A stretch of DNA of 64,000 bases. It comes from Chamaelirium japonicum. Taxonomy: Eukaryota; Streptophyta; Magnoliopsida; Liliales; Melanthiaceae. The position numbers and the translations under genes were made by a program. Each line of letters begins with the position of its first letter. The stretch's first letter is position 1. The DNA lies in contig OX393549.1 in assembly GCA_947650365.1 (NCBI GenBank), positions 35,000,910 to 35,064,909 of the forward strand, in the 5' to 3' direction. The notes below the pieces were generated by a model. The model saw only the letters and a program-made list of their open reading frames with translations. It had not been told where the DNA came from and made no database searches. Positions 49,616 to 62,318 of this stretch are shown here, piece after piece.

Positions 49616-50308
49616 TCATCCAGTGGACCCCATTGACTCAGGCGACCTTCCCCAACGGTGGCTTGGCGCACCGTTGACATCGAGATGATCCCACACCGTT
49701 TGCCTTGGTGCTTGTGTAGATACTTGACGTCTCTCGGTACTTGGCCTATGCGGTTCTTCTTGACTATGACTCATAGCTGAGCGAGTCTTTAGTGGTTCTT
49801 TATTGGCGGTGGGAGCGTTGTGGACCAAAACCCCCGCTCTCTCAGCTACTTTCTTTGGAGAGTTCCTCTTTTGCTCGATGGCTGCGTTCTTCTTGAGGAG
49901 GTTCAGTAGCTGGAGGTCAGCAATCAAGATTTGATACGAAGCTGGAGCCTTGTCCCCTTGGGCAATGTGTTCCTTGCCAGATCGATGCCTCGGGGATAGC
50001 TGGTCTTGCCAATAGTTGCGGCCTTCCGAATGGCTGCCTTGTGGCCCCAACACTGCTGGACGTGTCTTCGGTTGGTTGCTACCGATACTTCCAGCTTATC
50101 TTCGATTAGTAAATCATTCGTTAGATCAACACCCGCATTTGGAGGGTTGGTACTAAATTTCACCATCGATCGTGTTGATGTTGACGTAATGAAGAAATTG
50201 AAGTAGACTTGAAGCAGGACTAGTGGCTCGTTACTATAAGTTGAGTAGGAGTCGGTAGAGGTGTGGGTAAGACCTCTGATGATGTCCCACAAATGACGCC
50301 AAAGATTA
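49616..50308 (-). mobile_element. minus-strand gypsy remnant, leader and gag N-terminal region (fossil)
   Basis: Directly inside the LTR on the minus strand is ATCTTTGGCGTCATTTGTGG, the primer-site region, followed by unrecognised coding-like sequence (MVKFSTNPPNAGVDLTNDLL and on) that would lead toward the gag domain beyond the Cassandra insertion. Confidence 0.6.
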
Positions 50309-50395
50309 TGGGAGAAATTTTTGAGCCTCCTTGATTAGGAACCCTGCCCTACAGCTTTGATTAAATATGGATGGTTTATAGAGACAGAGATTACA

Positions 50396-50455
<60 letters not shown>

Positions 50456-50920
50456 GTTGTTAAAGTTTGGTCTCGCGACTTACGTCTCCGAGCAAGAGGT
50501 GCCACCTGATCTTCGCTATAATATGAGTAGATGAGGGGTGAGCGTTCTCTCGACAGACCAAGAGAAGCTTCGTACAATACGGTTGCATAGAGAAACTAGA
50601 AGGGAACTAGAAGAAAGAAGAAAGCTCTGACACTGGCTCTAGAATCTCCTCTCTTCCGTTGATTAATCCTACAACCCCTTTTCTGAATATCATGGGGGTC
50701 CTTTTATAGCTGAAGCCTGTGTTGATATGATAGTGATGAGGTGGCATCGGGCTTGAGCCTTCATGCTAGTTGTTGCTCGGGCCTCCTAGATGGGTCTTTA
50801 CTAGGCCGTTGTTCGGCCCAATAAAGGCGGGCTTGATTTGCAGGCCCTGTAGAGTACGTTCATAGGCCGCTGCGTGGGCCCACGTATGTTTGGTCCGGTC
50901 CGATACAATTTTTGTACCCA
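50309..50920 (-). repeat. LTR of the minus-strand gypsy remnant
   Basis: 612 bp. On the minus strand it starts TGGGTACAAAAATTGTATCG and ends CAAAAATTTCTCCCA, so the tips are inverted and have TG...CA. The primer-site region adjoins its minus-strand 3' end, so it is the 5' LTR. It includes a (GA)n tract at 50400-50453. The partner LTR was not found in the window. Confidence 0.75.
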
Positions 50921-51190
50921 CAAGATTCATCATCTATGGGCCCTCCTCTTCCCCGCAATCATCTCTTCTCCTCCCGTCTCTTTTTTTTCGTCGGCTAAGA
51001 TCTCCTACACTGACCACTGCAACTCCACCCTCATCTCTCCTCCTCCCGTCTCTTTTTTTTCGTCGGCTAAGATCTCCTACACTGACCACTGCAACTCCAC
51101 CCTCCCTGAATCGATCCATCCCCAACGGCTTGTTCATCGATTATATTAACAAGATTTTGTTGGATCGAGTACGTTTTAAATAGAAGAGAT
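50921..51190. repeat. 72-bp tandem duplication in unassigned sequence
   Basis: CCTCCCGTCTCTTTTTTTTC through ACTGACCACTGCAACTCCAC occurs twice with a 72-bp period between about 50965 and 51105. The near-perfect copies keep frames open on both strands. Without a recognisable domain no gene is called, though the 24-residue period is an exact multiple of three. Confidence 0.65.
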
Positions 51191-52050
51191 GCAATGATTT
51201 TGACAAAGATTTTATGGTTTTCCATGGATAAGGATGGAAGGTTGCACCAATTAGTTGATTTCTATGAGGAGAGAATTGGGTTTGGAAGGTGTTTGAAGAT
51301 GATGTTTGATTGAGAAATTTGGGACGATTTTGATTCCATTTGATAATGAGAATTTTAGGATTTTGATGATTTTTCTCCTCCGCGATGGTATCAACAATGG
51401 ATTAATTGGGGATGAACCTAGTTTTGAAGATGAAATCAATTTTGGGGATAGACTCAGTCCCTATTATAGGGAAAAAATCTCAGCTGTTTGAAAAGGTCAT
51501 TAAAATCCCAACTGTTTATTTAGCCACACAAGCAAGGAAATATCAAAAGTATGCCGACTCATGAAAGCGGTCAGATGATGGGATCAAAAAGATCCAGAGA
51601 TCAAAATGACTGCTATTTTCGTTAAATTTATTATCCTGTGAACATGACATCAATGGAATTCACACATGCAAACAAAATAACAACGGTCTTGAGGGAAAGT
51701 TATCTTCATGCACACGTGCAAATAAAGCAACAACAGCCTTGAGGGAAAGTTATCTTCACGGTGTCCATACCAAACATGGGACCGCTCCAACAAGATACAT
51801 GCTTTTAGCTCAAATCCATAATGAGGCGTGATTGTACAATTTGGACTATACACAGTACACTTTTGTAAAATAATTAATTCGAACATAAACATTTAATAAC
51901 AAACATACATACATATATATAGATCATAAAAAATGAAAAATATATACATATTTGTGAAGTATATAATAATTTTTTATTTTTTTGAAAATCAACTATAACA
52001 AATGGGAAGACTTGTAGCGTCCATCACCTTCAAATCCCTACGGAAATAAA
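51191..52050. other. intergenic, no gene recognised; one 62-bp duplication
   Basis: A pair of copies near 51660-51765 share CAACAGCCTTGAGGGAAAGT and TTATCTTCA, period about 62 bp. Otherwise AT-rich with no supported gene. Confidence 0.5.
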
Positions 52051-52054
52051 ATAT

Positions 52055-52260
52055 GGGCGTGGATTCTCTGAGGTTATAACCTCATCTTAAAGAGTGATGC
52101 TAAAGGGAGGATAGGTGAAAGCCACAGTCGTTCATTTCAATCTGATCGAACGGGGCTGAGTGGTATTCATCATGCACTTGGAACTGGATGTAATGGACGG
52201 TTATGATTCAGTTTTGGCTGTCACCTCTCTGATCCTCCGAGGCTATAGCCTCATAGGATC
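52055..52260. mobile_element. foldback MITE candidate upstream-side of the peptide gene
   Basis: The arms GATTCTCTGAGGTTATAACC and GATCCTCCGAGGCTATAGCC each hold a small palindrome, and the outer parts (GTGAAAGCCACAGTCG versus GTGACAGCCAAAACTG, reverse complement) are inverted. It shares TAATGGACGG and TATGATCA-like words with the MITE at 9490-9700. It lies just downstream of the peptide gene's stop. Edges approximate. Confidence 0.5.
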
Positions 52261-52329
52261 AGGGACCAGAAAACATATAAACGTAGGCAAGCAAGAAGAA
52301 ACCATATGTAGAGACCACCTTGAAATCTC

Positions 52330-52638
52330 TCATGGGTTATGGTACTCCCTAGGGTTACATCTGATGGACCCGAGTGCGTGATAGTTCACGTATCGGCTCG
52401 GGGCCGATGGCGGCGGCCGGATGCCCTTCGGCAGACAGCCATCAATCTCCCGCCCGTGAAAAAACCGCCGCTTGCGATGATGCAAACGGGCCCTCAATTC
52501 CGCATAGGCATGATGCTTCGGAGCCGGTAGCCTCCCTGCGATTGCGACCATTGGCGGCGATGGCTTCCCGACCTTGGCGAGCTCCCAAGGAGACAGCAGC
52601 ACCAGGAGGAGGAAGGCAATGGCAAGAGTGGGAGACAT
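52330..52638 (-). CDS. small secreted peptide precursor, IDA/IDL-like
   Basis: This 102-residue protein starts with a hydrophobic signal peptide (MSPTLAIAFLLLVLLSPWEL), so it should enter the secretory pathway. A variable basic middle (RLHHRKRRF, residues 51-59) follows. The C-terminal part has LPKGIRPPPSAPSRYVN (residues 69-85). Compared with the Arabidopsis IDA core PIPPSAPSKRHN, the segment RPPPSAPSRYVN (74-85) keeps PPSAPS and the terminal Asn, and the preceding LPKG is also an IDA feature. IDA-type peptides are processed, hydroxylated ligands of HAESA-type receptor kinases that control organ abscission and cell separation. Unlike IDA, 17 residues follow the core, including a Cys (94). 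A TATATATA box lies 52-60 bp upstream of the ATG and codons are GC-rich, as in the UGT gene. A longer start at 52710 would overlap the TATA box, so 52638 is preferred. It is intronless. Confidence 0.65.
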   Translation of the reverse strand: MSPTLAIAFLLLVLLSPWELAKVGKPSPPMVAIAGRLPAPKHHAYAELRARLHHRKRRFFHGREIDGCLPKGIRPPPSAPSRYVNYHALGSIRCNPREYHNP

Positions 52639-52689
52639 TTGAGGAAGGAGTGCTTTGTTCTTTTGGTGAGGAAGGGGAGTTGAAGTGGT

Positions 52690-52698
52690 ATATATATA
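52690..52698 (-). promoter_or_regulatory. TATA box of the peptide gene
   Basis: TATATATAC on the minus strand, about 55 bp before the start codon at 52638. Such spacing implies a short 5' UTR of roughly 25 bases. Confidence 0.6.
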
Positions 52699-52828
52699 GA
52701 AGATGAGCACGGTGGGGTTGTGAGCCTTAAATAGACTCGTGAGTCCAGGTCAGCATATGAGATGCCACAGCTCATTGCAAGCGAGGATACTTTACACGTA
52801 CACTTACCGTGAATCCTAGTTGAGATCA

Positions 52829-52831
52829 TGA

Positions 52832-52879
<48 letters not shown>

Positions 52880-52923
52880 GAATCCTAGTTGTTGAGACCC
52901 TCTCTCTCTCTCTCTCTCTCTCT
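52829..52923. repeat. (CT)n microsatellites
   Basis: Three CT tracts separated by GAATCCTAGTTG-type words, which occur twice (about 52812 and 52880). They lie in the distal promoter of the minus-strand peptide gene, about 190-285 bp upstream of its ATG. Confidence 0.85.
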
Positions 52924-53062
52924 GTGAGGCAGTGTTGGTGCATTCTAATTGCTCGCCCTATTCTCAATGTCAAAGATGCTGTTAATATCCATAAGCTTTC
53001 TTGTTGAAAAACATAGTTAGGGTTCGATTTCGATCAGTGTGAGTCCTACACAGATTAAAGTT

Positions 53063-53219
53063 GAGCAATGCTATTCGGCAGCCTGATTGACGTGGCAACG
53101 TGCAACTGATGGTGTAAACAACTTTAAAATCACTAGTGGGTTTCAGCCACCAGTTGCACGCTGTCATGTCAATCGATCCGTCGAAATTGGAAAAACCTTC
53201 GGACTGAGTAGCATTTCTC
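53063..53219. mobile_element. Mutator-type MITE, 157 bp
   Basis: The inverted ends are GAGCAATGCTATTCGG and GAGAAATGCTACTCAG; inner arms GACGTGGCAACGTGCAACTG and GACATGACAGCGTGCAACTG pair too. A perfect 9-bp duplication, ATTAAAGTT, flanks it (53054-53062 and 53220-53228). Confidence 0.88.
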
Positions 53220-53434
53220 ATTAAAGTTCTGTGGCATCCAAGTACATTAAAGTATTAAACTGTTTTGGTATACAAGATTAATGTTTTGGTATACAAGATT
53301 TATCTATAGTTAATCTCCATGTGTACCAACGGGCTCTTGGTCTGGTGGTACTTCCTCTCTCCCATGCATGTTGGAGAGGTTCTCTGTTCGACACCAGGTA
53401 TGGATACTGTGGAGCAAACTTTACCTCAAGCAGT

Positions 53435-53885
53435 TAGGGCTGGCAATTTCGAACCCGACACAAAGTTAGCGGGTCTGGGTCAGGGCTAAACGGGTTCGGG
53501 TCGTAAAAGGGTCAACACGATAGACCCGTTTAACAAATGAGTCGGGTCCGGGTTTAGGGTCTGGACACGGTAGATCCGGGAAGACCCGTTTAAAATTCAC
53601 CGGGTCGGGTCTATCTGCAATCCGATACTATAGTATATAGTATCAACGGGTCTATCGGGTAATGTCGGGTTGAGTCGGATTGGGTCAACTGAATAAACTC
53701 GTGGGGTAAACGGGTCTAACAGGTCTTATCGGGTCTATCCGTTTATAAACGGGTCGGGTACGGGTTTAGAATCTAGACAGAATTAGTTAAACGGATCGGG
53801 TCTGGGTCTAGGGGTTTTGGACACGACCAGAAACTAGACACGACACGAACCCAACCCGACCCGACACGACCCATTACCACCTCTA
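53435..53885. mobile_element. hAT-type MITE, copy 2 of the GGGTCGGGT family
   Basis: Ends TAGGGCTGGCAATTTCG and (reverse complement) TAGAGGTGGTAATGGGTCG. A perfect 8-bp duplication, CAAGCAGT, flanks it (53427-53434 and 53886-53893). 451 bp, the same family as 12169-12622 but reversed. No coding capacity. Confidence 0.9.
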
Positions 53886-53893
53886 CAAGCAGT

Positions 53894-55245
53894 TGCGTCC
53901 TGTTTGAGCGTGTGAATCCTGACATTGATGTCGTGTTCACATGATTATAAAATTAATAATTAGCTACTACTACCTCTCTATTTTGATCTTCGGATCTTTT
54001 TGAGTCCTTGCTTTAGCGTCTTATTCTCTAACTGCTTGGCCGGTCCAGCAAAAAAAAATAAAAAATGGGTCAAATGGGTGGTTGATATGTTTTTTGGGGT
54101 GGACTTTTGAGTGTAGTCAACGAGCAAAAAGTAGCCACGTTGCATGAGGCATCGAGGCCAAGTCCAAGTAGGTGGATGGTTCCAGAGCGGTGGCCGACCT
54201 ACACCGACGGCGACGTCTTCTTTACCACATCACCCTTGCCTTATCTCGTGCCACGCGTTGCGCGTTCGAGACGTGGATTAATCTGAGCCTTCCACACTCG
54301 TAGTCGTAGAGATAGACATTTCGGGACAGGATGGTAAAAACCAAGAGATCAAAATTGTAGGTTCACATTCATTTAGGGTGATGCTATTTGCACCCCGCAA
54401 TTTACTAGTCTCACAACTTAACAAATAAAATAAATATCCAAGAGGTAAAATTGATAAGGGTACCACCTCCATCGTCGCTGGTCTTCCTCCTCCTCCTCCT
54501 CCTCCCCTCCCTTCTACTTCTTTCTCCTCCTTCCTCCATGTTATATACCCTCACACCCCAAAACCCGTTTATGAAGATTGACAACATTGCCCAGCCCGCT
54601 ACCCGATGTGGGAATAAACTCCGACACAGGAGACATGTTTGTTGGTCATTCTCGACCAACATAGTGTGGAGTTGTTCGATGGATAGTGATCAAACAATAT
54701 CACACACCATGTCGATCGGGAGCGATCGACATGTCGGGGTGGAGGAGGAGGAAGAAGAAGGGAAGGAGGAGGCCAGAAGAGAAGAAAGAAGGGGAGGAGA
54801 TGGTCAGGAGGAGGAAGGAGGATGCGATGGCGATTAGATCAGAGAGGAGGGGGAGGGGCAGGAGGAAAAGAGGGGAGGGTGGTGGTGAACCCTTCTATGG
54901 GGTGTCTTCTCAAAGTGGAAAATTATCCGACGGAACGGTGACACTATATCATCCAGGAACACATGGTGCACTGTTCCACTCGAGATGAGACAACTGGTAC
55001 CAAGAAATTAAAAAAAAAAAAAAAGATGGTTTGGGGGTTTTGAGGTGATTGCGGATATATCGCTCCTCTCATTCTTCGAGAGAAAGCAAAAATTATTGAT
55101 ATTAATGAAATGAATTTGAAATTTTTTCAGCTGGCTAGTTTATATGGAGAAGGGGTTCCTGATAAACACAATAATTAGGTCCAACTCTATATAAAGTAGT
55201 TGGATGAGAGAGCCTCTATCCGCTTATTAAAAAAAAAAAGGTGAC
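53894..55245. other. intergenic, no gene recognised
   Basis: Contains GGAGGAGGAAG-type purine runs (54740-54890) and their CT-rich counterpart (54480-54540), roughly 230 bp apart and complementary in composition. Open frames here are Glu/Arg or Leu/Ser-rich and look compositional. No domain recognised. Confidence 0.45.
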
Positions 55246-55251
55246 TACGGA

Positions 55252-55430
55252 TAGGGGTGTGCATCGGATCGAAACCGAGCTATTTAGGCAAAACCCAAAC
55301 CAATCCAATCTTGGTCGGTTTTGAGGATTTTCAATCCGATCCAAGCTGAACTAAGATTGGAATCCAATCCAATTAAAGTCGGTTTCGATTGGATTGGATG
55401 GTCGGTTTAGGCTTTGAACCATTCTGTAGA
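55252..55430. repeat. hAT-like repeat fragment
   Basis: Starts TAGGGGTGTGCATCGGATCG, a tip common in plant hAT MITEs, and holds AACCAATCCAATC and GATTGGATTGG inverted words. The matching right tip and duplication were not found, so it may be truncated. Confidence 0.45.
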
Positions 55431-55925
55431 CAGAGAAATCACTATTACTGATCGATCGGGCCCAAATATCGATCGATCGGCTATGGCAATCAGAGTAGCT
55501 CGACGCCCTAGTTTTGACAGCTGAGATCACACTGCGGGGTGAATACCACTCACATACTCTTGGAATGCACCATCTCTATTGAAGAGATGGATCCAATTTT
55601 TGATCAAAAAATGTCATTATCGGAGGAGAGTTTAGAAGGGAAGAAGAAAGTTGTCATGGACGTTCGTCATCCTTCATTAACGTCTCCATCGTCACCTTCA
55701 CCGTGAGCGGCCATGCTTTATTATAGGGCTTCAATAGCTTTTGTTCAAGCCTTATTCTATGCACTTTTAGGTTTTTGTTATTTTGATCGGGGAATAGGCT
55801 AATAAAGATTATTAGTTATTTATCAGTTATTCATTTTCTCGTTTTGCATGATCTTATTGTTAAATATATATCGTGGGAATTGAATAGATCACATCTTTGT
55901 TTTGCTTTAACACGCGATCTAGTGT
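55431..55925. other. intergenic, no gene recognised
   Basis: No supported gene or repeat. It ends with AACACGCGATCTAGTG, which pairs with the sequence on the other side of the gap. Confidence 0.5.
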
Positions 55926-56425
55926 NNNNNNNNNNNNNNNNNNNNNNNNNNNNNNNNNNNNNNNNNNNNNNNNNNNNNNNNNNNNNNNNNNNNNNNNNNN
56001 NNNNNNNNNNNNNNNNNNNNNNNNNNNNNNNNNNNNNNNNNNNNNNNNNNNNNNNNNNNNNNNNNNNNNNNNNNNNNNNNNNNNNNNNNNNNNNNNNNNN
56101 NNNNNNNNNNNNNNNNNNNNNNNNNNNNNNNNNNNNNNNNNNNNNNNNNNNNNNNNNNNNNNNNNNNNNNNNNNNNNNNNNNNNNNNNNNNNNNNNNNNN
56201 NNNNNNNNNNNNNNNNNNNNNNNNNNNNNNNNNNNNNNNNNNNNNNNNNNNNNNNNNNNNNNNNNNNNNNNNNNNNNNNNNNNNNNNNNNNNNNNNNNNN
56301 NNNNNNNNNNNNNNNNNNNNNNNNNNNNNNNNNNNNNNNNNNNNNNNNNNNNNNNNNNNNNNNNNNNNNNNNNNNNNNNNNNNNNNNNNNNNNNNNNNNN
56401 NNNNNNNNNNNNNNNNNNNNNNNNN
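55926..56425. other. assembly gap, 500 N
   Basis: Exactly 500 undetermined bases, so a placeholder of fixed size. The flanks are perfect inverted repeats: ACACGCGATCTAGTG left and CACTAGATCGCGTGT right. Confidence 0.99.
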
Positions 56426-56439
56426 CACTAGATCGCGTG

Positions 56440-57857
<1,418 letters not shown>

Positions 57858-58189
57858 AGGGAAGGGGGTTTTGTGCTGACTAGGACAATATGGAACCTGC
57901 TGACTAGGACAATATGAAACCAATTGCTGACTAGACAAAAAAAAACAGTGATCACAACCGTTGAGATTAGATAGAGTTAAGATGGAGGGGTGGGATTGAG
58001 AAGAATAATAATTAAATGAACGAAGGACCATATTGTGAACAAATTATATTTTATAATATAATCGAGGGTTTTTATGTAAAAAATTGAGGGCGCAGTAGGT
58101 ATTAATTCTATTGCTCACGCGTTTTTTCCACCGATGGCTAATTACCTAGAGCTGCCACCTATGCGCGTGGTCCCCCCTCCCCTTAATTG

Positions 58190-59890
58190 TAGAGCCCCGA
58201 TTTCTCTCTCTCTCTTTCCCCATGCTCTCTCTCTCTCTCTTTCTTCCCGACTACCCCCAAAACCCTGACCTCACAGAGAACCGATCTCATGCGATATCGT
58301 GCTCCATGCTATAATGTGAGAATCGTTTCGGCCGTCCGATCGGTATGAATCGGACGGCACAAATCCTTTCCATCCAGTTAAAAGCTTTAACCGTTCCCGA
58401 CCGTCCGATCGGCATGAATCGGACGGCACAAATCCATTCCGCCCTGATTAAAAGCTTTAACGTTCGATCGAATGATCGAACGGATGGGATCCGTGAGATT
58501 TCATTAGAATAGGACAAAACGTAATCATACTTTTTTGTCCTATTCGAATGAGATCTCACGGATCTCGAACGGTTAAAGCTTTTAACCGGGGCGGAAAGGT
58601 TTTATGCCATCCGATTCATGCCGATCGGACGACCGGAAACGGTTAAAGCTTTTAACTAGGGGCGGAAAGGTTTTGTGCCGTCCGATTCATGCCGATCGGA
58701 CTGCCAAAAACGGTTAAAACTTTTAACCGGGTGGAAAGTATTTGTACCGTCCGATTAACACCGGATCGAACGACAGATCTCATTCGAATAGGACGAAACG
58801 TAATCATCTTTTTTTGCCATATTCGAATGACATCTCACGGATCTTATCCGTTCGATTATTCGATCGAACGGTTAAAGCTTTTAACCGGGACAAAAATGAT
58901 TTGTACCATCCAATTCACACCGATCGAACGGTTAAAGCCCCGATTTCTCTCTCTCTCTCTTCCCCATGCTCTTTCTCTTCCCCATGCTCTCTCTCTCTCT
59001 CTTTCTTCCCGACTACCCCTAAAACCCTAACCTCATAGTGAACCGATCTTATGCGATATCGTGCTCGATGCTATAATACGATAATCATTTCTGGTCGTCC
59101 AATCAGTGTGAATCGGACGGTACAAATCCTTTTCGTCCGGTTAAAAGCTTTAACCGTTCCCGATCGTCCGATCGGCATGAATCGGATGACACAAATCCTT
59201 TCCGCCCAGATTAAAAGCTTTAACCATTTGATCGAATGATCGAACGGATAAGATCCGTGAGATCTCATTCGAATAGGACAAAATGTAATCATACTTTTTT
59301 GTCCTATTCGAATGAGATCTCACGGATCTCATCTATTCGATCGAATGGTTAAAGCTTTTAACCGGGGAGGAAAGGTTTTGTGCCGTCCGATTCATGCCGA
59401 TCGGATGGCCGGAAACAGTTAAAGCTTTTAACCGGGTGGAAAGTATTTGTGTCGTCCGATTAACACCGATCGGACGACAGATCTCATTCGAATAGGACAA
59501 AACGTAATCATATTTTTTTGTCCTATTCAAATGACATCTCACGGATCTTATCCGTTCGATCATTCGATCGAACGGTTAAAGCTTTTAACCGGGGCGGAAT
59601 GGTTTGTGCCGTCCGATTAACACCGATCGAACGGCAGATCTCATTCGAATAGGACGAAACGTAATCATCTTTTTTTGTCCGTTCGATCATTCGATTCGAA
59701 CGGTTAAAGCTTTTAACCGGGCCGAAAAAGATTTGTACCGTCTGATTCACACCGATCGAACGGTTAAAGCCTCGATTTCTCTCTCTCTCTCTTCCCCCAT
59801 GCTCTCTCTCTCTCTTTCTTCTCTACTACCCCTAAAACCCTGACCTCATAGAGAACCAATCTCATGCAATATCGTGCTCGATGCTATGAT
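58190..59890. repeat. composite repeats inside Helitron-like element A
   Basis: A block CCGATTTCTCTCTCTC...CTCATGCGATATCGTGCTC recurs at about 58196, 58936 and 59768. Between copies are words for GTCCGATCGGCATGAATCGG and AACGGTTAAAGCTTTTAACC, and an inverted pair around CGTAATCATACTTTTTTGTC, repeated in both orientations. The palindromes are dense enough to fold into several hairpins of 40-100 bases. Confidence 0.8.
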
Positions 59891-60006
59891 GCTCGGAGGG
59901 TGTTTTGCCGCCAAAGGCGGCCCGCTGCATTATTGACAGGTGTGTTGCCGCCGAAGGCGGCCCGCTGCAATGCCGACAGGCACGGGCATGCACTAGTATA
60001 TATATA

Positions 60007-60382
60007 GGGCAAGGATACTCTTACTAATGGAATCTTACTAATGAAGTTACAAATCGTCTTTTACCTAACCTAGAGGTTTCAAAATTTGATGAAACTTGGT
60101 GGGGATGCACTCTATGGCAAGTTGATCATCCTCACCAAAAATCATCAAATTCTATAACCTCTAGGGGCCTCAAATGTTAGAAGATTTATCGACCGTTCAT
60201 TTTAACCGTTAATTTGAATAACATCTTTGATACCCCTAGAGGTTACAGAATTTGATGATTTTTGGTGAGGATGATCAACTTGCCATAGAGAGCATCCCCA
60301 CCAAGTTTCATCAAATTCTGAAATCTCTAGGTAGGTAAAAGGCGATTTGTAACTTTCATTAGTAAGATTCCATTAGTAAGAG
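60007..60382. mobile_element. TA-bracketed foldback element, type 2 (CTTACTAATGG ends)
   Basis: Left CTCTTACTAATGGAATCTTA and its reverse complement on the right. The core again has CCTAGAGGTT, GATGAAACTTGGTGGGGATG and CTATGGCAAGTTGATCATCC, with the inverse copy. The left side abuts a short TATATATA; the right side runs into a fragment of type 4. Confidence 0.75.
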
Positions 60383-60537
60383 AATGGGCTGATTTTTTGT
60401 GAGGATGATCAACATACCATAGACAACATGCCTATAAAATATCAATCCATTCTAAAACCTCTAGGTGCATCAAATGGTGCTGGGTTATTTGCTGGGTCAA
60501 AATTTGTTGGGTCATCCAATCCTGACCCATATATATA
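60383..60537. mobile_element. fragment (right half) of foldback type 4
   Basis: AATGGGCTGATTTTTTGTGA through GGTGCTGGGTTATTTGCTGG to CCTGACCCATATATATA matches the right half of the complete element at 63296-63693. Its left half is missing, apparently replaced by the type 2 element. Confidence 0.75.
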
Positions 60538-61107
60538 CTAGTGCATGCCCGTGCTTGTCGGCACTGCAGCGGGCCGCCTTCGGCGGCAACACACTTGTCG
60601 GCACAGCAGCAGGATGCCTTCGGTGCCAAAACAACCACCTGGCATCACCACCCCCACCCACACAGTCATCTTCAGTGGCGCCCATATTCGGCGAGGGCCC
60701 CCACATTGAGCTGTTGCGCACATATTTGATTGTGGCATCCACACTGTCGATGAAGGAGCTACAAGCATCATGGCCACGTGAGCATCACATAGTCAGCAGC
60801 ATGTGATTGTCACACTGGCCACGCTCCACCAACATCAATTTAGGTGTGACTTCGAGCTGGACAAAACCAAGAGACCAACATTCTTTTCACCACAAAGAAA
60901 CTATTTCCGAATGCATGCATTCTCTTTCTATATCTTTCATTCTCTCTCTCGGAATCCAGCTGATGTCCGACTCCCCCATCGTGATGTTTGATCGCGAGCC
61001 CTCCCATCCGGAACCCAATCCCAGCCATTCCTCGCATCAACCTGTGCTTGTCTGCAATGTAACGGGCCGCCTTTGGCGGCAATACACCCTCCGATTGGCA
61101 CGAAGCG

Positions 61108-61123
61108 CCCCCCCCCCCCCCCC

Positions 61124-61168
<45 letters not shown>
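61108..61168. repeat. poly-C tract, about 60 bases
   Basis: Nearly pure C with one A interruption near 61124 and T near 61169. The complementary G strand could form G-quadruplexes. Pro or Gly frames here are artefacts, and the tract length may be an assembly estimate. Confidence 0.9.
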
Positions 61169-61171
<3 letters not shown>

Positions 61172-62160
61172 ACCCCTGAACCGAAATCTTCTACCCCATT
61201 TTTCTGCCCCATCGTCTGCCCACCAAGTCACAGCCGTCTGTTGCACCATACCCGACCCGTGCATCGCACTCAGCCTAAACCGACAAGCAAATAAACGGAT
61301 ATGAATTGGCCTCCTGACATATGCTATAGGTTGTACCTATTCATATATGGTCATCCCTTTGCCTACCGAAATGGGATGAGGGTGATGCACCGGTCGGGCC
61401 TAGGTGCAACGGACGACTATGACTTCGGGGGCAGACGATGGGGCAGAGAAATATAGCAGAAGATTGGATTCCAACATCGACTACGCCGTCCATTCTTTTA
61501 GCCGTCCAAGAACCCATCACAACAGCCATCTCTAGATCCAGATCTTTTCTCCTCTTACACCCAGCCGTTCGATCCAATCCCCATGCAGCACCCGAAACCC
61601 CATGCACGCATGCATAATTGCAGCCATCCATATCTCTTTCTCTCGCTAAATCTCATCCCAACTTCTCTCTCTTAATCTCTTTCCATCTTTTCTCTTTCCT
61701 ATTCCAATTAATCCCATGCAACCATCACAGCCATCGTTGCCTGATCCGACAATCCAGGCATGCATGCGCGCACACTCCAACCCCAACCATGCACACACCG
61801 GTCAACTCCCTTTCTCTAAAATAAATCACTTTTATTATCCCATTTAAAAGCTCATCACACTAAACCCATTAAAGCCATGCAAAGCCATCCCATTTAAAAT
61901 CTCTCTAATATCTTTCCATATCTCTCCATCCCAACAATTATTTCCATGCAAATCCATCACCTCTCATGGAGGTTTCTCATTCATTGTGGTTCCCCTCGTA
62001 ATATCTGTCTATTTAAACCAAATCAATTAAATACTCAAGAGCTGATCACCCCATTCATGCAGATCGGAGAAGAAGAGAGGGAACGGCTATGATCGCGAGA
62101 GAGCTTTGTCTAGTCAGCATTTGGTTCCTTTTTGTCTAGTCAGCACAAAACCGTCGTGCC

Positions 62161-62295
<135 letters not shown>

Positions 62296-62318
62296 AAAAG
62301 AGAGGGGGAGAGAAAGAG

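Noticed and set aside
50874-51183. Possible 5' end of a host gene with a 24-residue repeat
   Set aside because: The 72-bp duplication keeps frames open on both strands, and no known domain follows; left as a repeat, though a lineage-specific gene is possible.
54411-54988. Possible gene with GGAGGAGGAAG-rich frames
   Set aside because: Glu/Arg/Gly or Leu/Ser bias, frames on both strands, no domain and no promoter; treated as low-complexity sequence.
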